NCBI GenBank assembly: GCA_003556525.1
Contig: PWRH01000024.1
Coordinates: forward strand, 1 to 7,677
Direction of reading: 5' to 3'
Length of the DNA stretch: 7,677 bases
Origin: Candidatus Nealsoniibacteriota bacterium
Lineage (GTDB): Bacteria; Patescibacteriota; Minisyncoccia; Minisyncoccales; RBG-13-42-11
Position 1 is the stretch's first letter; every line of letters begins with the position of its first letter. The notes under the pieces are model-generated. The model saw nothing but the letters and a program-made list of their open reading frames with translations, was not told where the DNA came from and searched no databases. Shown here piece by piece: positions 1 to 4,841 of this stretch. The position numbers and the translations under genes were made by a program.

Positions 1-1
1 A

Positions 2-313
2 TTTATTTATTCCATTAAAGAGTGGTCCAAGCTTGCAGAGAAAATATCCAAGCTTCCTTTGGCTCAGTCCGATGCCAGAAATTTCGGCAGGCTAATGCTC
101 GGCGGAGCAATGGAGGTAAATATAGATAGCTTGGGTAGGATTTTAATTTCGGATTATTTAAAAGACTATGCCGGGCTTAAGAAAAAAGTTATTTTTGTCG
201 GTCTTTACGACAGAATTGAAATTTGGGATGAATCCGGATTTGAGAAAAACAAAAAGAAAGCAGAAATGGCTGCAGGCGATATAGCCGAAAGATTAAAAGA
301 GCTGGGAATTTAA
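2..313 (+). CDS. mraZ: Transcriptional regulator MraZ, 5' end cut off by the window
   Basis: MraZ is a DNA-binding protein of the SpoVT/AbrB double-psi-barrel fold that normally controls the dcw cluster it heads. The frame is open from base 2, so the gene starts before the window. About 103 residues are present, against roughly 140 for the family, so about 40 are missing. The reading begins FIYSIKEWSKL and runs into the highly characteristic LPLAQSDARNFGRLMLGGA, followed by the second-half DxxxR signature, D-S-L-G-R (125-139), and LYDRIEIWD near the C-terminus. The TTG at 59 lies inside the conserved LPLAQSDAR motif and is not a real start. In most bacteria mraZ is followed by rsmH (mraW); here the next gene is a secreted protein 79 nt downstream. 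The usual MraZ operator would be upstream of the window. Identification is firm; the regulatory role is by family. Confidence 0.95.
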   Translation, partial: FIYSIKEWSKLAEKISKLPLAQSDARNFGRLMLGGAMEVNIDSLGRILISDYLKDYAGLKKKVIFVGLYDRIEIWDESGFEKNKKKAEMAAGDIAERLKELGI

Positions 314-392
314 ATTTAAAGATAAAGTTATAAAAATTTTTAAAGGTCGAATAGCTAAAAAATAAAATATTAAAATTAAATAAAATTACAAT

Positions 393-1493
393 ATGATAAA
401 TTCATTAAAAAGAACAATAGTAATAGCGACAATTTTTTCTTTGCTAATTTTGAGTGTTCCGGTAATTCCAAAAATAGACGCAGCTTCGTTAACCAGCGTA
501 AGAGATACTATCAGTAATTCTGCACCTGAAGCAACAGATGTTACTCATACTTTTGATTTTACAACCGGTACTGCACTGGAAATAGGCCATAGAATAGATA
601 TTACTTTTCCGGCCGAATTTACAGATATTGTTGTTGGAAACGTAACTTGTCCGGCAAATACCGATGAGTCTGTTACCGGTCAAATTGTAAGATGTACTGC
701 TACTGCTGCCCTAGCAACCAGCAGTTATGAGGTTACTGTAGCCGGTGTTACCAATCCTTCAAAAACCAATCCCGAAGGCATAGCTGACACTTATCAGATT
801 TCAATTGAAACAACCAACGGTGACGGAAGTACGGTTTTTGAAAGAGCGGATGCAATGATAGCGATTATTGAACCGGTAACAGTCACAGCTACGGTTGACG
901 CTATTTTGGAATTTTCCATCTCAGGGGTTGATCAAGGTGAATCGATAAAAAACACAACTGCCAGTGTAACCAGCACCACAACAACAATTCCTTTTGGAAC
1001 CTTGCCAATAGGTGATTCTGTTGTTGCCGGTCAGGACTTAAGAGTAAGAACCAATGCCAGTCAAGGATATTCGGTTGTTGTTTTTCAAGATCAAGACTTA
1101 AGCAGTGCTGCCGGAGATGAAATAAGTTGTTTTAATCAGGGAACTTGTGTTGACTATACTACGCCTACAGGGTGGGCTCAGCCCTTGGGAACAATAGATG
1201 AAATCGAAACTTATGGTCATTTCGGTTTTACTTCGGAAGATGAGGGGGTAGCAGGAAGTTGTTTGGATGACGGAGATTACGGAACAGGTTTTTATGGTGC
1301 GCAGGCAGCTGACCTTTGGGCAGGTTTTGACGGAACAAATCAGGCAACAGTAATGTGCCATACCGGTCCATCCGACGGTTCAACGCTTCACAAAGGCTTT
1401 AACAGGGTAGGTTATCGGGTTGAAATTACCGCTATGCAGGCAGCCGGTGAATATACCAATATTTTAACCTATATTGCCACCCCAACTTATTAA
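393..1493 (+). CDS. Secreted beta-rich protein of unknown function
   Basis: This 366-residue protein has a clear signal peptide: K6-R7, a hydrophobic stretch at about 8-26, and a likely cleavage after A30 (PKIDA|AS). The rest is Thr/Ser/Val/Gly-rich, with the alternating pattern of beta-sandwich domains. One region spans about 33-165, including a HTFDFTTG...IDITFPAEF stretch; a second runs from about 170 to the end. There are six cysteines (86, 101, 246, 252, 290, 322), two in the first part and four in the second, an even number that fits disulfides in an exported protein. The C-terminus, RVGYRVEITAMQAAGEYTNILTYIATPTY, split as RVGYRVEITAMQ and AAGEYTNILTYIATPTY, resembles tails I recall from Patescibacteria surface proteins and loosely resembles WxL-type domain ends. 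No LPXTG or C-terminal membrane anchor is present. There is no Shine-Dalgarno before the ATG, but the signal peptide requires this start. It occupies the place where rsmH usually sits. The function is not recognised; a surface or adhesive role is only a guess. Confidence 0.85.
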   Translation: MINSLKRTIVIATIFSLLILSVPVIPKIDAASLTSVRDTISNSAPEATDVTHTFDFTTGTALEIGHRIDITFPAEFTDIVVGNVTCPANTDESVTGQIVRCTATAALATSSYEVTVAGVTNPSKTNPEGIADTYQISIETTNGDGSTVFERADAMIAIIEPVTVTATVDAILEFSISGVDQGESIKNTTASVTSTTTTIPFGTLPIGDSVVAGQDLRVRTNASQGYSVVVFQDQDLSSAAGDEISCFNQGTCVDYTTPTGWAQPLGTIDEIETYGHFGFTSEDEGVAGSCLDDGDYGTGFYGAQAADLWAGFDGTNQATVMCHTGPSDGSTLHKGFNRVGYRVEITAMQAAGEYTNILTYIATPTY

Positions 1494-1501
1494 TTTATTG
1501 G

Positions 1502-1520
1502 ATTAATTAATTAATTAATT
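1502..1520. repeat. ATTA tetranucleotide run
   Basis: A 19-bp uninterrupted ATTA/TTAA run lies just after the stop of the secreted-protein gene and 3 nt before the left arm of the large inverted repeat. It is a simple low-complexity repeat that could vary in copy number by slippage. Confidence 0.7.
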
Positions 1521-1523
1521 GAA

Positions 1524-1625
1524 CTGAATGGAAGCTTTTAAAATCTTTGTAAGGAAAAGATAATAGTATTTATTCGCATTTAAAATTTGCGTATATTTAA
1601 TTCTATAAAAAAAGCTTCCATTCAG
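1524..1625. repeat. 16-bp perfect inverted repeat around a 70-nt spacer
   Basis: The left arm ctgaatggaagctttt (1524-1539) and right arm aaaagcttccattcag (1610-1625) are perfect reverse complements. Each contains the palindrome aagctt. The 70-nt spacer holds a smaller palindrome, cgca (1575-1578) with tgcg (1588-1591). The structure lies wholly in the gap between the secreted-protein gene and the ftsL-like gene. No U-tract follows the right arm on the + strand, so it does not look like an ordinary intrinsic terminator. I see no clear target-site duplication at the flanks. It could be a folded RNA element, a paired operator that allows DNA looping (the right arm ends at a candidate -35), or a short non-autonomous mobile element with 16-bp terminal repeats. 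Confidence 0.9.
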
Positions 1626-1648
1626 ATAAAAAATTAAATAATTATAAT
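1621..1648 (+). promoter_or_regulatory. Candidate promoter for ftsL-ftsI
   Basis: A perfect TATAAT lies at 1643-1648. TTCAGA (1621-1626, 4 of 6 against TTGACA) lies 16 bp upstream, and its first five bases belong to the right arm of the inverted repeat. If used, transcription would begin near 1655, inside the first codons of the longer ftsL reading, and would favour the ATG at 1690. Caution: the sequence is very AT-rich, and a similar TACAAT sits directly before the ATG at 393, where it cannot set the transcription start for that ORF. Confidence 0.35.
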
Positions 1649-1650
1649 TT

Positions 1651-1989
1651 ATGAAAAGAAATGCCGCTTGTCAGACACAAGCAATAACAATGCCGTTCAA
1701 CTTATTAAGAAAACCAAATATTAAAATTATTTTGTTTTTTATTGTTTTGACTGTTTTTCCGCTTTTTGTTTTTTCTATTTATCAATTTATAAGCTATACC
1801 GACAAAATTTATCTAAAAAGCAGCCTTGAGAAGAGAATAGAAAAAATTGTTGATGAAAACAAAGTACTCGAAATAAATCTTGCAGAAGCAAGCTCTTTGG
1901 GGCATATAAACAATTTTGTTCATAACTTTGAAAAGGCAGAAAGAATAGAGTATATTAGGATTCTTGAGGGAACTGCCTTGGCAAGATAA
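1651..1989 (+). CDS. ftsL: FtsL-like septal membrane protein
   Basis: A small bitopic protein of 112 residues. A short cytoplasmic tail is followed by one membrane helix (about 26-48, IILFFIVLTVFPLFVFSIY), then a charged coiled-coil-like stretch (about 52-85, SSLEKRIEKIVDENKVLEIN) and a 'SSLGHINNFV' segment. That layout, plus its place 5 nt before a class B PBP gene, is the FtsL pattern: a scaffold that, with FtsB, connects FtsI/FtsW to the divisome. Sequence conservation in FtsL is poor, so the call rests on architecture and context. The start is uncertain: ATG 1651 gives 112 residues and ATG 1690 gives 99. Neither has a Shine-Dalgarno. The first 13 codons include a 6-bp hairpin (1666-1682), and a candidate -10 at 1643-1648 would favour 1690. 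Confidence 0.75.
   Translation: MKRNAACQTQAITMPFNLLRKPNIKIILFFIVLTVFPLFVFSIYQFISYTDKIYLKSSLEKRIEKIVDENKVLEINLAEASSLGHINNFVHNFEKAERIEYIRILEGTALAR
1666..1682 (+). promoter_or_regulatory. Small hairpin at the ftsL 5' end
   Basis: gcttgt (1666-1671) and acaagc (1677-1682) form a perfect 6-bp stem with a 5-nt loop. It ends 7 nt before the alternative ATG at 1690. If 1690 is the true start, this is a 5'-UTR hairpin that could modulate initiation; otherwise it lies in coding sequence and may be chance. Confidence 0.35.
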
Positions 1990-1994
1990 ATTAA

Positions 1995-3611
1995 ATGATT
2001 CAATGGAGAGTTAATTTTATTTTAATAATCCTTATTCTTTTTGGAGCCGCTTTAATCGGCCGCCTTTTTTATCTTCAAATTAATAAAAGCGATTTTTATA
2101 AAGCTTTGGCTCAGGGTTTTTACAGTACGGACAGTTATTTTATTGGAGAAAGGGGAAGAATTTTTTTTAGAAACGGAGAGCCATTGGCCGTAAATATAGA
2201 TCGACCTTTTGTTTTTGCATCACCTTTGGAAATCGAAGAAAAGGAAAAAACAGCCCAAAAACTCAGTCAAGCTCTTTTATTGGACGAAGGTGTTGTTTTG
2301 GAAAAACTTCAAAGAGAAAGTTTGCATGTGCCAATTAAAAGAAGGTTAACCGACGAAGAGATAGAAAAAATAAATAGTTTGGGGCTAAGAGGAATTTATT
2401 TGGACAGAGAAAAGGGCAGATATTATCCTCAAGAAATGCTTGCTTCGCAATTGGTCGGTTTTGTTGATTTTGATTCACAAGGTCAATATGGTATAGAAGG
2501 TTATTATGATGAAGTGCTTAGAGGGAAAAGAAATCAGGCCGGGCAAGATATTTTTTTAACTATTGATTACGCTATTCAGCATAAGGCTGAAGAAATTTTA
2601 AAAAGAGCAAGTGAGAGTCTCAGGTTTATAGACGGAGAAATTATAGTTATAAACCCCTCTACAGGCGAAATTTTAGCTCTGGCCAATTATCCCAATTTTA
2701 ATCCCAATGAATATTCAAAAATTACTGACTTTACTGTTTTTAAAAATAGCTCTACTCAAAAAATATTTGAACCCGGATCTATTTTTAAGCCGATTACCAT
2801 AGCTGCCGCATTGGAAGAGAAAAAAATAACCCCCCAAACCACATATATTGACACAGGCTCAATAAAAATCGGCGGTCGCACTATTCGTAATTATAGCCAA
2901 AGAACCTGGGGCGAACAATCCATGACCGAAGTATTGGAAAAATCAATTAATACCGGAGTTGTTGTTGCGGAAAGAAAAATCGGCCACGATAAATTTTTAA
3001 GCTATTTATATGATTTCGGTTTTTTTGAACCGACCGGAATAGATTTTACTGAAACATATTCTCAAAATACCGAATTTAAAAAAGGTTATGAAATAAACTT
3101 TGCTACAGCCAGTTTTGGTCAGGGGATAGAGTTAACTCCAATCCAGCTAATTAGGTCTTTTGGCGTTATTGCCAATGACGGAAACATGACAAAACCTTTT
3201 TTAGTTAAAAAAATAGCGGATGGTGAGGGTTTTTTGGAATCAGAGCCGGAAATAAAGGAAGATAAAATAATTTCTTCAAAAACCGCAGCTCAACTTACCG
3301 CAATGATGGTGAGTGTAACTGAAAACGGTTTTGCCAAATCTGCCAGAGTACCGGGCTACTATGTTGCCGGGAAAACCGGTACAGCCCAAATAGCCTGGTC
3401 TGCTATTGGTATCAATCAAAGCGGTTATTCCGACAGAACCTGGCAAAGCTTTGTCGGTTATGCACCAGCCTTTAATCCGGAGTTTGTTATTTTGGTTAAA
3501 CTAAACAATCCCCAAGCAAGAACCGCCGAATATTCAGCTGCGCCTATGTTTCAAGAGTTGGCAAAATATATTCTTGATTATTATCAAGTACCACCCGACT
3601 ATGAAGAATAA
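1995..3611 (+). CDS. ftsI: Septal peptidoglycan transpeptidase FtsI (class B PBP)
   Basis: This penicillin-binding protein cross-links peptidoglycan stem peptides at the division site. At 538 residues it is normal length for a class B PBP without PASTA domains. It has an N-terminal membrane anchor (about 7-27), then the PBP dimerisation module opening with GERGRIFFRNGEPLA (51-65). The transpeptidase domain (about 215-530) has all three catalytic motifs intact: S262-I-F-K265 with the acylated serine, S317-I-N319, and K460-T-G462. The C-terminus YYQVPPDYEE is of a kind I recall from Patescibacteria homologues. The gene starts 5 nt after the ftsL-like gene and overlaps the degenerate Mur-like gene by 11 nt, so the three are probably co-transcribed and translationally coupled. 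No Shine-Dalgarno precedes the ATG. FtsI is preferred over an elongation-type PBP2 because of the mraZ/ftsL context. Confidence 0.9.
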   Translation: MIQWRVNFILIILILFGAALIGRLFYLQINKSDFYKALAQGFYSTDSYFIGERGRIFFRNGEPLAVNIDRPFVFASPLEIEEKEKTAQKLSQALLLDEGVVLEKLQRESLHVPIKRRLTDEEIEKINSLGLRGIYLDREKGRYYPQEMLASQLVGFVDFDSQGQYGIEGYYDEVLRGKRNQAGQDIFLTIDYAIQHKAEEILKRASESLRFIDGEIIVINPSTGEILALANYPNFNPNEYSKITDFTVFKNSSTQKIFEPGSIFKPITIAAALEEKKITPQTTYIDTGSIKIGGRTIRNYSQRTWGEQSMTEVLEKSINTGVVVAERKIGHDKFLSYLYDFGFFEPTGIDFTETYSQNTEFKKGYEINFATASFGQGIELTPIQLIRSFGVIANDGNMTKPFLVKKIADGEGFLESEPEIKEDKIISSKTAAQLTAMMVSVTENGFAKSARVPGYYVAGKTGTAQIAWSAIGINQSGYSDRTWQSFVGYAPAFNPEFVILVKLNNPQARTAEYSAAPMFQELAKYILDYYQVPPDYEE

Positions 3612-4173
3612 TTTCAATTTTTTAACAAAAATAATATTCTTTTTTAAAAGGCCTTGTGTTGTTCTTATTATTGGCCCCCAAGCAAAAGAAATAAAAGAAA
3701 AAGTTTTTCCGATTTTAGAAAAACGTTTTAAGATAAATAAGGATATTTTTATTTTTGAATCAAGCGAAGAAAAAATAAACAAATTTTTTTATTTTTTAAA
3801 ATTATCCAAGCTTCCGGTTTTAGCCTTTAATTCTTTGGAATCCGAACCTTGTTTTACAGAATCTTTTTTCAATAAGGTAAATTTTGTTTTTAATTCCGAT
3901 AATGAAAACCTAAAAGATTTTTATAAAGAAAGAAGTTTAAAAACGGTTCGGCTGGGCTTTAAAGAAAAAAATGATATTTTTATTTCCGACATCAAAGAAA
4001 ACGGAGGACTCAATTTTAAGGTTAACTACAAAGGCAGTACGGTTCCTTTTTGGTTTAAAAAGAGGTTGAATCAAGAAGAATTAAGCATTATTTTAATTGT
4101 TATTGGAATAGCAATAACCTCGGGTTTTAATTTGGTTGAAATTTCTCAGTTTTTTAGAAATATTGAAGGTTAA
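3601..4173 (+). CDS. Degenerate Mur ligase-like (MurF-like) protein without ATP site
   Basis: An intact 190-residue frame beginning at the ATG that overlaps the end of ftsI by 11 nt. By position and sequence it looks like a shrunken MurF-type ligase. KRPCVVLIIGPQAKEIKE (16-33) sits where a Mur ligase has the 'IgVTGSvGKTsTKe' P-loop, but the GKT/S residues are gone. The middle part, which should carry the catalytic Glu/His motifs, is reduced to a short linker (about 46-92). FNSDNENL (97-104) and then KTVRLGFKEKNDIFISDI match the 'lNaDDe...vitfGf...adi.a.di' part. NFKVNYKGSTVPFWF (138-152) and ITSGFNLVEIS (172-182) match the end of the central domain. The protein stops at RNIEG, where the C-terminal substrate-binding domain would begin. 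It cannot be an ordinary ATP-dependent ligase. It is either a pseudoenzyme kept for another role or a decaying gene that still has an open frame. The Mur resemblance is from recalled family patterns. Confidence 0.65.
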   Translation: MKNNFNFLTKIIFFFKRPCVVLIIGPQAKEIKEKVFPILEKRFKINKDIFIFESSEEKINKFFYFLKLSKLPVLAFNSLESEPCFTESFFNKVNFVFNSDNENLKDFYKERSLKTVRLGFKEKNDIFISDIKENGGLNFKVNYKGSTVPFWFKKRLNQEELSIILIVIGIAITSGFNLVEISQFFRNIEG

Positions 4174-4180
4174 TTTTTTT

Positions 4181-4214
4181 AAAAATTCGGCTAAAATCAA
4201 TTAGACGAATTTTT
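4181..4214 (+). terminator. AT-rich hairpin, possible terminator of the division operon
   Basis: aaaaattcg (4181-4189) and cgaattttt (4206-4214) form a 9-bp perfect stem with a 16-nt loop, 7 nt after the stop of the Mur-like gene. The T-rich strand of the stem continues into tgtttt. It is weak in G+C, but well placed to end the mraZ/fts transcript just before a new promoter. Confidence 0.45.
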
Positions 4215-4219
4215 TGTTT

Positions 4220-4235
4220 TATGATACATTATGAT
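4220..4235 (+). promoter_or_regulatory. Candidate promoter: two TATGAT -10 boxes
   Basis: TATGAT occurs twice, at 4220-4225 and 4230-4235, each one mismatch from TATAAT. I find no good -35 for either. Use of the second box would start RNA near 4242, placing the 13-nt purine-rich left repeat (4244-4256) at the very 5' end of the mRNA of the following small gene. Confidence 0.4.
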
Positions 4236-4240
4236 TAGTT

Positions 4241-4270
4241 CTTAAAGAGAGATGGCTATTTAAGGGAGGT
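4241..4270 (+). promoter_or_regulatory. Leader hairpin and strong Shine-Dalgarno
   Basis: cttaaa (4241-4246) can pair with tttaag (4259-4264) around a 12-nt loop, its 3' side reaching the first base of the Shine-Dalgarno. AGGGAGGT (4263-4270) is a near-perfect anti-16S match and lies 7 nt before TTG 4278, which fixes that start codon. It is the only strong Shine-Dalgarno I see in the window. Confidence 0.7.
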
Positions 4271-4631
4271 ATAAGGTTTGGTAAAAATTTCATCAAAAGA
4301 AATTGACGACCTTCTTTTTCGCTCCCGGGCAGAGTTTAGCTCAAAAGAAGAATTTCTTTTAAGCTATATTAAGCTTGCCGCCCAATATAGACTAAACATT
4401 ATAAAGCAAGACAAAGCTAAGATTGGTTTTTGCTCAGCTTCAACCGAAATAAAAGAGAGAAAAGGTGAAGAGCTGGGCTTTTCAAAGGATGACCTGTATT
4501 TTATTAATGCCTTTGTTAGGCAAAAATACGATACGGAAGAACGGCTCGGCGAGCTTATTGATTTAGCCGGTTTTAAACTGGCCAAGAAAGTAGAAGGAGA
4601 AAAAACTTGATAGAGAATGCCATCTCTCTTT
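4244..4631. repeat. 13-bp perfect inverted repeat bracketing the small gene
   Basis: aaagagagatggc (4244-4256) and gccatctctcttt (4619-4631) are exact reverse complements, one in the 5' leader and one in the 3' trailer of the 110-aa gene. The right copy overlaps the terminator stems (4612-4627 and 4594-4639). In RNA, 5'-3' pairing and the terminator hairpin would therefore compete. No direct duplication at the flanks suggests a transposon. Confidence 0.75.
4278..4610 (+). CDS. Small charged hypothetical protein
   Basis: I do not recognise this 110-residue protein. It is rich in Lys, Glu and Leu, looks mostly helical, and has no signal peptide or membrane segment. One cysteine occurs in the segment KIGFCSASTEIKER. 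The segment SKEEFLLSYIKLAAQYRL and the later LGELIDLAGFKLAKKV look amphipathic. The start is TTG, chosen because a strong Shine-Dalgarno (4263-4270) sits 7 nt before it and the frame gives no better start. The gene stands as its own unit: candidate promoter upstream, a hairpin leader, and a terminator whose 5' stem lies within its last codons. It separates the division cluster from the tRNA and the cation pump. A soluble cytoplasmic, possibly regulatory role is only inferred from size and composition. Confidence 0.8.
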   Translation: MVKISSKEIDDLLFRSRAEFSSKEEFLLSYIKLAAQYRLNIIKQDKAKIGFCSASTEIKERKGEELGFSKDDLYFINAFVRQKYDTEERLGELIDLAGFKLAKKVEGEKT

Positions 4632-4650
4632 TTCTCCTTTTTTATTTTTA
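4592..4650 (+). terminator. Two-part intrinsic terminator overlapping the 3' end of the small gene
   Basis: An outer stem of 11 perfect pairs, aaggagaaaaa (4594-4604) with tttttctcctt (4629-4639), encloses an inner stem, agaga (4612-4616) with tctct (4623-4627). A T-rich run follows (4638-4649). The 5' half of the outer stem is the coding sequence for the last residues of the small protein, so translation up to the stop at 4610 would affect folding. It ends only a few bases before the tRNA gene. Confidence 0.8.
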
Positions 4651-4654
4651 AAAA

Positions 4655-4730
4655 GGTCCCGTCGTCTAGAGGCTCAGGACTCCGGGTTCTCAGTCCGGCA
4701 ACACGGGTTCGAATCCCGTCGGGACCGCCA
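4655..4730 (+). tRNA. tRNA-Glu (anticodon CTC)
   Basis: A complete 76-nt tRNA with encoded CCA. The acceptor stem pairs ggtcccg (4655-4661) with cgggacc (4720-4726), discriminator g4727, CCA 4728-4730. The D stem pairs gtct... with ggac (4664-4667/4677-4680). The anticodon stem pairs ccggg (4682-4686) with tccgg (4694-4698), with one G-U pair next to the loop. The loop is tt-CTC-ag, with anticodon 4689-4691, which reads GAG. The T arm, acggg-ttcgaat-cccgt, is canonical. The D arm and overall layout match bacterial tRNA-Glu. No clear promoter lies between the preceding terminator and the tRNA, so it may rely on readthrough and 5' processing. Confidence 0.95.
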
Positions 4731-4733
4731 GTA

Positions 4734-4763
4734 AAAAAATCTGCTTGAAATAGCGGGTTTTTT
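4734..4763 (+). terminator. Intrinsic terminator after the tRNA
   Basis: aaaaaatctgct (4734-4745) pairs with agcgggtttttt (4752-4763): 12 pairs including two G-U, with a 6-nt loop. The six T's form the end of the stem and the U-tract. It starts 3 nt after the tRNA CCA and would separate the tRNA from the cation-pump gene. Confidence 0.7.
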
Positions 4764-4814
4764 ATTAACAGCTTCAAAGTTGAAAATAAAAACATAATAA
4801 AGTAAAATGTTTTA

Positions 4815-4841
4815 ATGGCAAATAATCTAATAAATAAATGA
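4815..4841 (+). CDS. Possible 8-codon leader ORF before the cation pump
   Basis: ATG 4815 opens MANNLINK and stops at TGA 4839-4841, overlapping the ATG of the pump gene (ATGA). An even shorter ATG-TTT-TAA at 4807-4815 overlaps its start in the same manner. Such stop/start overlaps can couple translation of a gene that has no Shine-Dalgarno of its own. The stretch is AT-rich and has no Shine-Dalgarno either, so chance is a serious alternative. Confidence 0.2.
   Translation: MANNLINK

Noticed and set aside
59..61. TTG 59 as the mraZ start
   Set aside because: The codon lies within the conserved LPLAQSDAR motif, and upstream in-frame sequence back to base 2 also matches MraZ.
489..683. Minus-strand ORF of 64 aa
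   Set aside because: Shadow of the secreted-protein gene, with no recognisable protein features.
1098..1361. Minus-strand ORF of 87 aa
   Set aside because: Shadow of the secreted-protein gene; composition is not protein-like.
1524..1625. Inverted repeat as an ordinary terminator of the secreted-protein gene
   Set aside because: The loop is 70 nt and the right arm is followed by ataaaa rather than a U-tract.
3574..3600. TTG 3574 as the start of the Mur-like gene
   Set aside because: It would give a 38-nt overlap with ftsI and a nine-residue extension; ATG 3601 gives a short 11-nt overlap and a natural N-terminus.
3534..3782. Minus-strand ORF of 82 aa across the ftsI/Mur-like junction
   Set aside because: Antisense to two supported genes; Phe/Ile/Lys-rich only because of AT-rich DNA.
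28..3815. Recurring aagctt / ccaagcttcc words near 28, 49, 1613 and 3807
   Set aside because: Outside the inverted repeat they are Lys-Leu-(Pro) codons in genes; no consistent spacing or context to suggest a repeat family.
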